NCBI RefSeq assembly: GCF_030323265.1 | Contig: NZ_CP104992.1 | Coordinates: 3,509,501-3,573,500, forward strand | DNA length: 64,000 bases | Direction: 5' to 3' | Source: Terrirhizobium terrae | GTDB taxonomy: Bacteria > Pseudomonadota > Alphaproteobacteria > Rhizobiales > Rhizobiaceae | In this document: positions 8,483-17,289 of the stretch, piece by piece | How the letters are laid out: each line of letters starts with the position of its first letter | How positions within the stretch are numbered: the first letter of the stretch is position 1 | Notes under the pieces: generated by a model | Database searches by the model: none | Seen by the model: the letters and a program-made list of their open reading frames with translations, nothing else | What the model was told of the DNA's origin: nothing | Program-made: the position numbers and the translations under genes

Positions 8483-10045
8483 TCAGGAGGCCGTGGCTTC
8501 CGGCGCCACGTAGCGCGGGAAGACCGGCTTCGGCGCTTCCAGCACCGTGCCGGGCTTCAGGCGGCCCACCTCGCCGAGTGCGGCAAAGTCGCGGGCATCC
8601 GGGCCGGCTGCCACGAGATCGAGCAGCTTCGCAGCAGAGTCAGGCATGAACGGCTGCAGCAGGATGGCGATCTGGCGCACCACTTCGGCGGTCACGTAAA
8701 GCACCGTGCCCATGCGTTCGACATCCGTCTTCTTCAGCGCCCACGGTTCCTGGCTGGCGAAATAGCGATCGGTCTCCGAGACGACGGCAATGATCGCCGC
8801 CAGCGCCTTGTGAATCAGGAGCTTGTCCATCTCCTCGCGGCAGGTGGCGATCAGCGCGTCGGCGGAAGCCAGCATCTCGCGATCGGCATCGGTCAGCTCG
8901 CCCGGCGTCGGGATCTGGCCGTCGCAATTCTTGACGATCATCGACAGCGAGCGGCTGGCAAGGTTGCCGATGCCGTTGGCGAGGTCCGCATTGATGCGGA
9001 TGCCGATCCCTTCCTCGCTGCAATGGCCGTCCTGGCCGAAGGAGATTTCGCGCATCAGGTAGTAGCGGATCTGGTCGAGGCCGAAATGCTCGATCAGCTC
9101 GAACGGATCGAGCACGTTGCCGAGCGACTTCGACATTTTCTCGCCGCCCTTGGCCAGAACGAAACCGTGGGCATAAACGCGCTTCGGCAGCGGCAGCTTG
9201 GCCGACATCAGGAAGGCGGGCCAGTAGACGGCATGGAAGCGGATGATGTCCTTGCCGATGATATGCGCATCCGCCGGCCAGAACTTTGCCCGCGGGCCGT
9301 TCTCGTCGGTCAGGTAGCCGGTGGCCGTCAGATAGTTGGTCAGCGCGTCGACCCAGACATACATGACGTGCTCGGGATCGTTGGGCACCTTGACGCCCCA
9401 GTCGAAGGTCGTGCGCGAGATCGAAAGGTCGCGCAGGCCCGATTTGACGAAGGAAATGATCTCGTTGCGGCGCTCGGCCGGACCGATGAAGTCGGGCTGC
9501 TCCTCATAGAGCGCCAGAAGCCTGTCCTGATACTCGGACAGCTTGAAGAAGTAGCTGGACTCCTCCACCCATTCGACCGGCGTGCCCTGCGGCCCGTAGC
9601 GGACGCCGTCGGCGCGCTCCTCGGTCTCGTCCTCGGCGTAATAGGCCTCGTCGCGCACGGAATACCAGCCGGCATAGCTGTCCTTGTAGATGTCGCCGGC
9701 ATCGGCCATCCGGTTCCAGATCACCTGGCACGCCTCGTGGTGGCGCGGCTCGGTGGTGCGGATGAAATCGTCGTTGGAGGCGTTGAGCAGCTTGCCCATC
9801 TGGCGGAATTCGGCGGAATTGCGCTCGGCCAGCTCCTCCGGCGAGATGCCTTCCTTGCGCGCCGTCTGCTGCATCTTCTGGCCGTGCTCGTCCGTGCCCG
9901 TCAGGAAGAACACGTCGCGACCGTCGAGGCGCTGGAAGCGTGCCATCGCATCGGTCGCAATCAGTTCGTAGGCATGGCCGATATGCGGCTTGCCGTTCGG
10001 ATAGGAAATCGCGGTCGTGATGTAGAAAGGCGTCTTGTCGGACAT
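8483..10045 (-). CDS. metG: Methionyl-tRNA synthetase
   Basis: A 520-residue class I synthetase that charges tRNA-Met. It starts MSDKTPFYITTAISYPNG, then carries the HIGH-type KPHIGHAYE and the KMSKS loop in KGGEKMSKSLGNV; the C-terminal anticodon-binding helical domain contains KKTDVERM. It lacks the EMAPII tRNA-binding extension, so it is the short form. The gene lies in a minus-strand run tmk-holB-metG-tatD-MBL, in the usual rhizobial order, and is essential. The start has no better alternative. Confidence 0.97.
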   Translation of the reverse strand: MSDKTPFYITTAISYPNGKPHIGHAYELIATDAMARFQRLDGRDVFFLTGTDEHGQKMQQTARKEGISPEELAERNSAEFRQMGKLLNASNDDFIRTTEPRHHEACQVIWNRMADAGDIYKDSYAGWYSVRDEAYYAEDETEERADGVRYGPQGTPVEWVEESSYFFKLSEYQDRLLALYEEQPDFIGPAERRNEIISFVKSGLRDLSISRTTFDWGVKVPNDPEHVMYVWVDALTNYLTATGYLTDENGPRAKFWPADAHIIGKDIIRFHAVYWPAFLMSAKLPLPKRVYAHGFVLAKGGEKMSKSLGNVLDPFELIEHFGLDQIRYYLMREISFGQDGHCSEEGIGIRINADLANGIGNLASRSLSMIVKNCDGQIPTPGELTDADREMLASADALIATCREEMDKLLIHKALAAIIAVVSETDRYFASQEPWALKKTDVERMGTVLYVTAEVVRQIAILLQPFMPDSAAKLLDLVAAGPDARDFAALGEVGRLKPGTVLEAPKPVFPRYVAPEATAS

Positions 10046-10150
10046 CGAAACACTCGGGAACTTTGGTTTTTGCGCGCGATCGCGCTGGTCATGCCGCTCT
10101 TAGCGCATGTTTCGCATCTGCGAAACCCAAAGTTCAACGGCGCAATGGGG

Positions 10151-11182
10151 TTAAGCCGCCCTCGCCGCTTCCAGGATCGAGAGCAGCGTCTGCTTCTTGT
10201 CGAGATTGTAGGCGGTCGAGATGGTGATCTTCTCGCCGATCTCGCTCACCATCCGTGCGCGCTTTTCGGCAAGCGGCAACTGCCCGTCCAGCGCTGCCGC
10301 CCGTGCCTGTTCGGCCAGATATTCGGTCAGGTGCTCGAGGAAGAAGGTGAAGATGACGTCGCTGTCCTTGCCGGAAAGCACATCGGCCAGCCGGTGCATG
10401 GCGCGCCGCGCCGAAGGTCCCTCCGCGCGCACCACCTCGTCGAAGGCGGCCATGATGTCGAGCCCGCCATAGTTCATAAGCTTCAGCGCCCGCGCGACGC
10501 TGCCTTTGGCGAGCGAAAGCACGGTCTCTTCCGTCTGGCCGCCGTCGAGACGCTGCCCGAGCATGGAGAGCGCCTGCTTGAGTTCTGCGTCCCCGAGCGG
10601 CGACAGCTTCAGCGTCTGGCAACGGGAGCGGATCGTCGGCAGCAGTTTGCCGGGCGCATGCGACAGGACGAGGAACATCGCGCCGCGCGGCGGCTCTTCC
10701 AAAATCTTCAGGATCGCATTGGCCGCATTGCGGTTCAGGTCGTCGGCGGGATCGATGATGACGATGCGCCGATTGCCGGTGCCCGATGTCTGCGAGAAGA
10801 AATGCCCTGCCCGCCTTACCTCGTCCACGGTGATCGCGCTCTTCACCTTACCGGTCTTGTCGTCCACAGGCCGCGTCAGGTGCAGGAGGTTATGGGAGGC
10901 GCCCGACAGGATCTGGCGGCTGATCGGCGTCGCCGGATCGGGATCCGGCATCGCCACCGGCGCCGTGCCGGGCTCGAGATTGGAAAGCACGTAATTGGCA
11001 AAACGGAACGCCAGCGTCGCCTTGCCGATGCCTTCTGGGCCCTCGATCAGGATCGCATGATGCGATTTTCCCGTCCGGTAGGTGCGGGCGAGAAATTCCT
11101 GCGCCTGCTCGTGCCCGAAAAGGCGCGTATTGGCGGCCGGCGGGATGGCTCCGTCGAGGAGCAGCGGATCCTGCTCGCTCAT
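10151..11182 (-). CDS. holB: DNA polymerase III subunit delta'
   Basis: A 343-residue clamp-loader subunit. The N-terminus shows FGHEQAQEFLARTYRTGKSHHAILIEGPEGIGKATLAF with a P-loop, then RIVIIDPADDLNRNAANAILKILEEPPRGAMFLVLSH, the typical delta' block, and SRCQTLKLSP sensor-like arginine region. The start codon overlaps the tmk stop by four bases (ATGA), so the two are translationally coupled. The protein works in loading the sliding clamp onto DNA. Its GxxGIGK Walker A is better kept than in the E. coli homologue, which is common in alphaproteobacteria. Confidence 0.95.
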   Translation of the reverse strand: MSEQDPLLLDGAIPPAANTRLFGHEQAQEFLARTYRTGKSHHAILIEGPEGIGKATLAFRFANYVLSNLEPGTAPVAMPDPDPATPISRQILSGASHNLLHLTRPVDDKTGKVKSAITVDEVRRAGHFFSQTSGTGNRRIVIIDPADDLNRNAANAILKILEEPPRGAMFLVLSHAPGKLLPTIRSRCQTLKLSPLGDAELKQALSMLGQRLDGGQTEETVLSLAKGSVARALKLMNYGGLDIMAAFDEVVRAEGPSARRAMHRLADVLSGKDSDVIFTFFLEHLTEYLAEQARAAALDGQLPLAEKRARMVSEIGEKITISTAYNLDKKQTLLSILEAARAA

Positions 11183-11871
11183 GCGACGGGCTCTGCCGGC
11201 GTGCGGGCGCCGATCGCGGCGTCGACGAGGGTGAAGATCTGCTCGGCGATATCGTCTTCCGTCTGCTCCGCCTCGATCACCCGGCAGCGATCCGGCTCGG
11301 CCGCGGCGATGTCGAGATAGGCCTGCCGGCGTTTCTCGTGGGTGTCGATCTCTTCACGCTCGAACCGGTCGGGCGCTTCGTTGCCGCCGCGCTTGCGGGC
11401 GCGGCCGAGGCCGATTTCGGCGGGCAGGTCGAGGATGAAGGTGAGGTCCGGCATCACGCCGTTCGTCGCGATGCGCTGCAGCGCCTCGATGTAATCGGGC
11501 TCCAGATTGCCGGTCACGCCCTGGTAGACGCGCGAGGAATCGACGAACCGGTCGCAAAGCACGATGGCACCGCTTTCGAGCGCCGGGCGGATCACCTCTT
11601 CGACATGGTCGTTGCGGGCGGCGGCAAACAGGATCGCCTCCATGCGCACGCCAAAACGTTCCGCCATGCCGCTCAAAAGCACGTAGCGCACCGCTTCCGC
11701 GCCGGGCGAGCCGCCGGGTTCGCGGGTGACGAGCACGTCATGGCCGCGACGGCGCAGGCGATCGGCAAGCCGGCGGATCTGGGTCGACTTGCCGGCGCCC
11801 TCCCCGCCTTCGAAAGTGATGAATATGCCTGAACGGTCTGCCACGCGTATCTTGATACCTGTTGTCGTCAC
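11179..11871 (-). CDS. tmk: Thymidylate kinase
   Basis: A 230-residue dTMP kinase. The P-loop FEGGEGAGKSTQ lies near residue 20, LVTREPGGSPGAEAVR follows, then LCDRFVDSSRVYQGV (DRF motif) and the lid GRARKRGGNEAPDRFE. It makes dTDP for DNA synthesis in the cytoplasm. The first dozen residues (MTTTGIKIRVADR) are an extra N-terminal stretch; a later start is possible but no good ATG is there. It overlaps holB downstream and follows the DD-carboxypeptidase gene. Confidence 0.96.
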   Translation of the reverse strand: MTTTGIKIRVADRSGIFITFEGGEGAGKSTQIRRLADRLRRRGHDVLVTREPGGSPGAEAVRYVLLSGMAERFGVRMEAILFAAARNDHVEEVIRPALESGAIVLCDRFVDSSRVYQGVTGNLEPDYIEALQRIATNGVMPDLTFILDLPAEIGLGRARKRGGNEAPDRFEREEIDTHEKRRQAYLDIAAAEPDRCRVIEAEQTEDDIAEQIFTLVDAAIGARTPAEPVA

Positions 11872-11911
11872 AGCGGCATATAGTGCATCCGCCGCCCCCG
11901 CGAAACAATCG

Positions 11912-13080
11912 TCAGAGCCAGAAGAACATTAATTCCATCAGCGCATCGGCCGCCTGCGCCCGCAATCCGCCGACCTCGACGGCACCTGCGGCAACCAGCG
12001 GCACCTCCTGGATCACCTTGTCGCCGGAGGATACCTTCAGCGTGGCGATCTGGCTGCCTTCCGCGACGGGTGCGCGCAGCGGCCACTGATAGACGATTCG
12101 CCCCGACAGGCGCTGGCCATCGCTTTTCGGTACATAGACCTCGACCGGTTCACGGGTGACGAGATCGACGCGGCCGATCGTGCCACCGTAGACGCTCGCC
12201 TGACCGATCACCTCGCCCGGCTTGAACAGGATCTTCGTCTCGAACGACGAGAGCGCCCATTCGAGAATACGCTTCGCCTCTTCCGACCGCTCCTTGTCGG
12301 TCGCAAGTCCGCCGAGCGCCAGGAACAGCCGCGTGCCGTCGCGCTGGACCGAGGCCGCAAGCGCATAGCCGCTGCCCTCGGCAAAGCCGGCACCGAGCCC
12401 GTCGACGCCCATGTTGAGGCCGAGCAGTGGGTTCTTGTTGCGCTGAAAGATTTTGTTCCACTGGAAATCCGGCTGCGCATAGAGCGGATAGTAGTCCGGA
12501 TAATCGCGATAGATATGCCGGGAAAGCTCGACCAGATCGCGCGCCGTCGTCCAGCTTTCGGCATAGGGCAGACCTGTCGCATTGCCGAATTTAGAGCGCG
12601 TCAGGCCGAGGTCCTCGCCCGCGCCGTCATCCGCGCTGCAAACTCGGCTTCCGTGCGGCTGATGCCTTCGGCGAGAATGATGCAGGCGTCATTGGCATTC
12701 TGCACGACCACGCCGCGCATCAGGTCACCGACTGGCACCTGCGATTTCAGCGCCGCGAACATGGTCGTGGTGCCGGATGGCGCGCCGCCGGTCCGCCAGG
12801 CATATTCGCTGACGGGATAAAGCGTCTCGGGCGTGATCGCGCCGGTCTTCAGCGCGTTGAAGACGACATCCATCGTCATCAGCTTGGCAAGCGAGGCGGC
12901 CGGAAAGGACTGGTTCTCGTTGACGGCGAGCAGCACGGTGCCGCTCTCCTCCTCGACCAGATAGGCCTGTTTCGCCTTGGTGGTGAAGGATGGCGCCGGT
13001 TCCTGGGAAAAAGCGGGTCCGGCAGGCTGCTGGGCGACGAAGGCCAGCAGGATCCCCACAAGCATGAAACGTCGCATCAT
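11912..13080 (-). CDS. D-alanyl-D-alanine carboxypeptidase-like protein with degenerate motifs, frame interrupted
   Basis: A peptidase S11 (penicillin-binding) homologue of about 389 residues with a signal peptide ending near GPAFSQE and a C-terminal beta-rich PBP5-like domain. SxxK is present (SLAKLM). The SxN motif reads NAN in VVQNANDACII, and the KTG box reads GAG in VDGLGAGFAEGSG. The frame breaks near 12612-12618: one missing base after MTARA shifts the reading; restoring it gives AKDLGLTRSKFGNATGLPY. It sits between rlpA and tmk. Because two of three catalytic motifs are altered, it may bind rather than cleave peptidoglycan peptides; this is inference. Confidence 0.8.
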
Positions 13081-13177
13081 TCCCCCGCAGTCCCGTCAGT
13101 CACTCTTGTCTAGCGCATCGACCGATAGAATCGGAATCGATTTTCCGAGAGTATGATGCCCAGATGCTAAAATAGTT

Positions 13178-13209
13178 TAGCGCCGTGTGTCGGAGGATGC
13201 ACGGCGCTA
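13178..13209 (-). terminator. Hairpin terminator downstream of rlpA
   Basis: A perfect 10-bp stem, tagcgccgtg at 13178-13187 and cacggcgcta at 13200-13209, with a 12-base loop. On the minus strand it is followed by aaactatttt, a weak T-rich tail. Its place 35 bases after the rlpA stop fits intrinsic termination of rlpA before the dac-tmk operon. Confidence 0.6.
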
Positions 13210-13243
13210 TGAATATCTGCCGCCAAGACGGCAAGCATGTCGA

Positions 13244-14293
13244 TCAATATTTCTGGCCGGGCTTCGGCGGCTCGAGCAGCATGTTGCCGAACATCACGCG
13301 CGGTGCCTGCGGCTCGGCTGCATAGGCCGTCTGCGTGGTCTGTGCCTGCGCCGGCTGCGCCTGGAACTGCTGCTGCTTGACCGGACGGGCCTGAACCGGC
13401 TGGATGGTCGCGACTTCAACCCGCTGCTTGGCAGGCTGAGCCTTAGCCGCCTGAACCCGCGGTTCGGCCGGAGCCGAAGGATAGGCCGCAGCGACGGAGC
13501 GCTGCTTTGCCGGACGGGCCGCCGGTGCGCTCCAGCGTTCGCCCGGAACCGGCACGGCTTGCGGCAGCGACGAGCCGTAGCTCTGCAGCTGGTCGCCGAG
13601 CGGCTGGTTGGAAGCCACCATCACGCCGCTTGCGATCTGGCCGCCCGGATTGAACGAAGGAACGCGGTCGCCCTTGCGGATATAGGATGCCATCAGGAAA
13701 GGCATGTCCTCGCCGTCCATGCGGGCGCGGCCGACATATTGCACATTCACTTTGGCAGTGCCGGTGCGCTTCATGTCGAGCAGTTCGGCGGTCTTGTCGG
13801 AAACGTCGATGATGCGGCCGGCATGGTATGGGCCGCGATCGTTGACGCGAACGATGACGGACGTGCCGGTCTCCGTATTGGTGACGCGGGCATAGCTCGG
13901 CAGCGGGAATGTCGGATGGGCAGCGGAAAGATGCGAGCTGTCATAGACTTCGCCATTGGCGGTCAGCCGGCCGTGGAAGGCTGAGCCATACCAGGATGCG
14001 AGGCCGGACCTGTTGTAGTCGGGATCTTCCTTGGGAACGTAGGTCTTGCCTTTGACCTCGTAAGGCTGGCCGACCATATAGCGTCCGCCGCCCTTCGGCA
14101 CGGACTTGCCGTCCGCCACGACGCGCGGGCTCGCCTTCACGCCATATTCTTTTTCGGAAAAGTATTCCTTGCTTTTGGCCTTCGCCGTCTTCGGTGTGTC
14201 GTTCGTCGTGGCACAGGATGCCATCGTCGCACACATAACGCTGATCCCGAGCCACTTGGACCAGAGGAAAAGTCTGCCGCCGTTCAAACTCAA
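13244..14293 (-). CDS. rlpA: RlpA-like septal ring lytic transglycosylase, lipoprotein
   Basis: A 349-residue lipoprotein. The start is TTG (14291-14293); the next ATG would remove most of the signal peptide. The lipobox MASC (near residue 26) gives an outer-membrane or periplasmic lipoprotein. Residues 95-195 form the double-psi beta-barrel: SGLASWYGSAFHGRLTANGE and VIVRVNDRGPYHAGRIIDVS, with the catalytic aspartate in VNDRGPY. The C-terminal third is rich in proline, alanine and glutamine and has no SPOR domain. RlpA cleaves denuded glycan strands at the septum. The neighbouring dac and metG block is the usual rhizobial context. Confidence 0.88.
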   Translation of the reverse strand: MSLNGGRLFLWSKWLGISVMCATMASCATTNDTPKTAKAKSKEYFSEKEYGVKASPRVVADGKSVPKGGGRYMVGQPYEVKGKTYVPKEDPDYNRSGLASWYGSAFHGRLTANGEVYDSSHLSAAHPTFPLPSYARVTNTETGTSVIVRVNDRGPYHAGRIIDVSDKTAELLDMKRTGTAKVNVQYVGRARMDGEDMPFLMASYIRKGDRVPSFNPGGQIASGVMVASNQPLGDQLQSYGSSLPQAVPVPGERWSAPAARPAKQRSVAAAYPSAPAEPRVQAAKAQPAKQRVEVATIQPVQARPVKQQQFQAQPAQAQTTQTAYAAEPQAPRVMFGNMLLEPPKPGQKY

Positions 14294-14736
14294 AACTAAC
14301 CCGTCCCATGCCGCATTCGCGAGGTGGATCGGGGTTCTCGTCGTCCCGGTCGGCTCGCCGCCAATGATTTGCCCGCGCGAAATGACGCGGTCATGTGCTG
14401 TGTCACTTTTGCTTCATTCATGGCAAAAATGCGAATTAAAACTGTGGAATGGTTAAAATTCGAGCTTTTATGGTTAATGGATCGTAAATATTGACAAGTA
14501 ATTAACTGTGTAGATTCAGCGCAAGCGCCCATCTATTCTTGCTCTCGACTGTGCGGGAATGGACTATACGCGCGGTTACGGCACAGCGGTCGGAAATGTG
14601 GCGAAAATGCGCTCTGGCTTGCAATGGGAAATGTGTCGGAAACAGGGATACGCCCTCCCCGTCATGCGTCAGCGGTCAGGCGACAGCTGGCGGCCCGTTG
14701 ACGGAATGCGCGATGGGCGATAAAGCCCAACTGTCC
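14294..14736. other. Intergenic region upstream of rlpA and tRNA-Ser
   Basis: A 443-base non-coding stretch between divergent rlpA and the tRNA gene. It becomes AT-rich around 14440-14520 (for example taaatattgacaagtaatta), which is where promoters would be expected. Short frames inside it show no recognisable protein. No structured RNA was recognised. Confidence 0.5.
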
Positions 14737-14826
14737 GGATGGGTGGCCGAGTGGTTTAAGGCAACGGTCTTGAAAACCGTCGTGCGGGGAACCGTACCGT
14801 GGGTTCGAATCCCACCCCATCCGCCA
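14737..14826 (+). tRNA. tRNA-Ser (anticodon UGA)
   Basis: A 90-base class II tRNA with encoded CCA. The acceptor stem ggatggg pairs with cccatcc before gcca. The anticodon stem acggt/accgt holds the loop cttgaaa, giving anticodon TGA at 14771-14773, which reads UCA. A long variable arm (cgtgcggggaaccgtac region) and the T loop gttcgaat are clear. A low-GC gene starts 192 bases further on, so the tRNA end could have served as an integration target, but no integrase or repeated tRNA end was found. Confidence 0.96.
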
Positions 14827-15018
14827 TCCCTCCGATAAAGGCAGTCACCAGAGCGGTATTGTTTACTCTAACATGCGCTCCCATCCCATCTTTCGATGCA
14901 TGTTCATGCATAATTTGCCTGTGCGCAGCCTCTAAAGGCAATGGAACGTGGCAGCGGTGCGCTGGTATGCTCAATAATGCCGTGTCGGCTGTTTTTGGAA
15001 TTTGAAGCGTTGATCGCT

Positions 15019-15741
15019 ATGACAAAAAAATGGTTGGTGATAGCTGGTTGCGTCTGGGCGTTGCTTGCCTTTGTAGCTTGGCACTACGAAAGCACATGTG
15101 GCGTGTTCTTCAGTGGGGCGTGCTTTGCCGAGTATTGGATCGGGGTACGCTATCTCGTCCTTGGAAAGTGGATCTATCACTATCAGACACTTATAGGGGG
15201 TGTCGCCGCGCTGGCGGCTGGCGCATTCGTGCTGATTGCGGCGAAGCAAACATCACGAGACGCGCTGCAACTCAGTCACATCAAGCGGCGCCAAGATGCC
15301 ATCGTTGCCTGCTCAATTATCTCGGGAGAATTTAGGGATGCTTGGGCTCACTTGGGTAAAGTGTTAGGATCTCAGATGATGGTCGCTCGCACTAATTATA
15401 CTCCATTTACTCAATTTCCATCGTACATACCCACATTGCATGCTGTGGACCCGCTCCTAGGTTCGGTCGCCTCCGCAGTGAAGCGAGACGCTGAATCATT
15501 GCTTCTATCAGGTTCAAACGCCGACCATGTTGCCAATGCCAATCTAGAAGCTGCTAGATGTATCGCGATGTCTCACATCGTCGAGTTTGCTTCTAACAAC
15601 CTTAATTCGGTCGCGACATTTAGCTTCCAATCCGACGGCCCCAAAGTTCCTGGAATTGGTGTAAGCAAGCTTATGCGAGCAATTGGAGTTTCTCCCGATA
15701 GATTAATCGGGCTCTACAGCTTCTTCGACTGGGAGAAATAA
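15019..15741 (+). CDS. Orphan membrane protein of unknown function, low GC
   Basis: About 240 residues from the ATG at 15019 (MTKKWLVIAGCVW); an upstream in-frame ATG at 14941 exists but the 15019 start puts a membrane segment at once. Two membrane segments are likely: VIAGCVWALLAFVAW and LIGGVAALAAGAFVLIAA, with a cysteine-bearing loop between, and a cytoplasmic C-terminal part containing LSHIKRRQDAIVACSIIS. I do not recognise a family. Codon use (many A/T-ending codons) differs from the neighbours and the gene lies just after tRNA-Ser, which suggests horizontal gain. Confidence 0.6.
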   Translation: MTKKWLVIAGCVWALLAFVAWHYESTCGVFFSGACFAEYWIGVRYLVLGKWIYHYQTLIGGVAALAAGAFVLIAAKQTSRDALQLSHIKRRQDAIVACSIISGEFRDAWAHLGKVLGSQMMVARTNYTPFTQFPSYIPTLHAVDPLLGSVASAVKRDAESLLLSGSNADHVANANLEAARCIAMSHIVEFASNNLNSVATFSFQSDGPKVPGIGVSKLMRAIGVSPDRLIGLYSFFDWEK

Positions 15742-16010
15742 TCGATGCAGCGAGGGTGTCGCGATCTCCCAAACGGAGGTGGTGAATGACGGCAGCCATT
15801 CGCTGTCGCTGCGTAGAAGCTCAAAGATGAGTGCCTTGTTATCAAGGAGGTCGCGCTGCTGCACTTCCGTGCAGTCGGCAGCTCCTTAGAATCATGGCTC
15901 GGCTATATATGACCAACAAGTTTTGTACTTGTCGGCCGTGCCTAGGCCTATTCAGCGCAGCGTGCGCTGCATAAGCCCGCCTTCAATTGGTAATGAGATC
16001 GAAGCACGCC
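15742..16010. other. Low-GC intergenic stretch after orphan gene
   Basis: A region of 269 bases with no convincing frame, GC content lower than the core genes. It may hold the remains of a transferred segment, or the 3' region of the orphan gene. No direct repeat of the tRNA-Ser 3' end was noticed in it. Confidence 0.4.
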
Positions 16011-16259
16011 TCAAGCCGAGGCGTCGATGCTCTCGAAGAAGCTTACCTGCAGCTCCATTTGCACGGCATGCATGAAAAGCGCCGCCTGGTGGCGGATCTC
16101 ATCCTCATCGACCCCGCGTGCGCGAAAACCTTCGGCGAAGCTTGCCATTTCAGTACGCCAGAAGCGATTTGCCTCTTCACCGTGAATGTTCTGAAGTGCT
16201 TCAGCACACCGTCTGATATCGGCGGTGCGTCGATCTGCGGGGAACTGCAACAGGGTCAT
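16011..16259 (-). CDS. DUF6074 family small protein
   Basis: An 82-residue protein starting MTLLQFPADRRTADIRRCAE with ggaga just upstream of the ATG; an in-frame ATG at 16304 is less likely. The block ANRFWRTEMASFAEGFRARGVDEDEI and the end HQAALFMHAVQMELQ resemble DUF6074, short proteins common in Rhizobiales and on their accessory replicons, with no known function. It is convergent with the low-GC orphan gene. I base the family on remembered pattern, so a profile search should confirm it. Confidence 0.6.
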   Translation of the reverse strand: MTLLQFPADRRTADIRRCAEALQNIHGEEANRFWRTEMASFAEGFRARGVDEDEIRHQAALFMHAVQMELQVSFFESIDASA

Positions 16260-16563
16260 GCCATCTCCGTCTAGGCTGGGCGAATCGCCCGGGAATGACG
16301 GCACGATGGCCGCTAGACCTTCACAAAGAGTGAACTGATCGCCGTTTGATCGGTTCCATCGCGCGTGTTAGCCTTCGATCACTGCTCGTTGATTGCATTG
16401 TTATTTTGGGTCTTGCCCAATCGCGTCTCCGCGCCATTTGTGTGGGCGCACTACCAGGCCGGCACGTCGATCTTCAGTTCGCGTACAGTCGTTCCAGCCC
16501 CGGGCAAGGAAAAGCCTGCATGCTCTTTCCTGCTCGTCATGAGGACGATAGAGAGGGACATGA
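16260..16563. other. Intergenic, no gene recognised
   Basis: A 304-base non-coding stretch between the divergent DUF6074 gene and the small ORF at 16564. Only overlapping shadow frames occur. Promoters for both flanking genes must lie here, but I see no strong site. The base composition is mixed. Confidence 0.4.
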
Positions 16564-16728
16564 ATGTCGAACATTATTGATACCAACACCACGCAGCCAT
16601 CCGACCAGTCGATCGCGCTCTTCCTGCAGGAGAACGAGCCCGACGCGCTCACCGATATCCTGGTCGAGGCGCTGACCGAGGCGCTGCGCATTCTCGAAGA
16701 CGATCTGCGCGCGGAAACGCTCCACTAA
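16564..16728 (+). CDS. Small 54-residue acidic protein
   Basis: An ATG at 16564 preceded by gagaggga at a suitable distance opens a 54-codon frame, MSNIIDTNTTQPSDQSIALF and so on to AETLH. It is acidic and helical-looking in its second half (LTDILVEALTEALRILEDDL). No family is recognised. The good ribosome binding site and GC-rich third positions make it more likely real than chance. A longer overlapping frame (16346-16675) in another phase is probably a shadow. Confidence 0.5.
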   Translation: MSNIIDTNTTQPSDQSIALFLQENEPDALTDILVEALTEALRILEDDLRAETLH

Positions 16729-16772
16729 AGCAATTCCAGCAAAAGTGGGAGCCGTTTTGCGTCCGGAATTGC
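16729..16772. repeat. Palindromic dispersed repeat, copy 1
   Basis: The segment begins gcaattccagcaaaagtg and ends gcgtccggaattgc, so its ends pair (gcaattcc with ggaattgc), and cagcaaaa pairs in part with ttttgcgt inside. A second copy with the same core stands at 40233-40280. It follows the small ORF immediately and may end its transcript. This is a typical rhizobial short palindrome family. Confidence 0.75.
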
Positions 16773-16940
16773 CTAGAAACTAAAGATTTGCGCAAGGGCC
16801 TTGCCGGAACAATCGAGGGACGCGATAGTCCGGCGGGCCTGAACATCGGGGCGGCGCGAAGGGTTTGATCGACTTTCCGCGACGCTCCGCAACCTGCTTC
16901 GGCCCACCCTTCGCGCAATCAAAAAATCGGATCCCCGGAC

Positions 16941-17289
16941 ATGGCTTTCTCGGTCACGCCGCTCGCCACCATCGGCCTTCTCATCCTGTCGAATATCTTC
17001 ATGACCTTCGCCTGGTATGGGCATCTCAAGTTCGAGAACAAGCCGCTCTACATCGTGATCCTGGCGAGCTGGGCGATCGCCTTCTTCGAATATTGCGCCC
17101 AGGTGCCGGCAAACCGCATCGGCTACGGCTATTTCAATGCCGCGCAGTTGAAGACGATCCAGGAAATCATCACGCTGACGGTCTTCGTCATCTTCTCGGT
17201 CTTCTATCTCGGCGAGATCGTTCCACTGGAAACAGGCGATCGGCTTCGGCTTCATCGCGCTCGGCGCCTTCTTCATCTTCACCAAGTAA
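16941..17289 (+). CDS. DUF486 (DMT superfamily) membrane protein, frame interrupted
   Basis: A small four-helix membrane protein of about 115 residues. MAFSVTPLATIGLLILSNIF and the following MTFAWYGHLKF, AFFEYCAQVPANRIGY and VFVIFSVFYLGE blocks are characteristic of DUF486. After LGEIV the frame breaks near 17222-17225: one base too many before the codons for HWKQAIGFGFIALGAFFIFTK, which end at the stop 17287-17289. Without correction the frame runs into unrelated sequence to 17528. Role unknown; the family is related to small multidrug-type transporters. Confidence 0.82.

Noticed and set aside
8435..11320. A 961-codon open frame on the plus strand over metG, holB and tmk
   Set aside because: Arg-, Gly- and His-rich composition, opposite to three clearly real minus-strand genes; a shadow frame caused by high GC.
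14827..15018. An attachment site repeat of the tRNA-Ser 3' end
   Set aside because: I looked for a second copy of the tRNA 3' end downstream and noticed none within the low-GC stretch.
16773..17285. A 170-codon minus-strand frame over the DUF486 gene
   Set aside because: Charged antisense shadow; the plus-strand DUF486 blocks are convincing.
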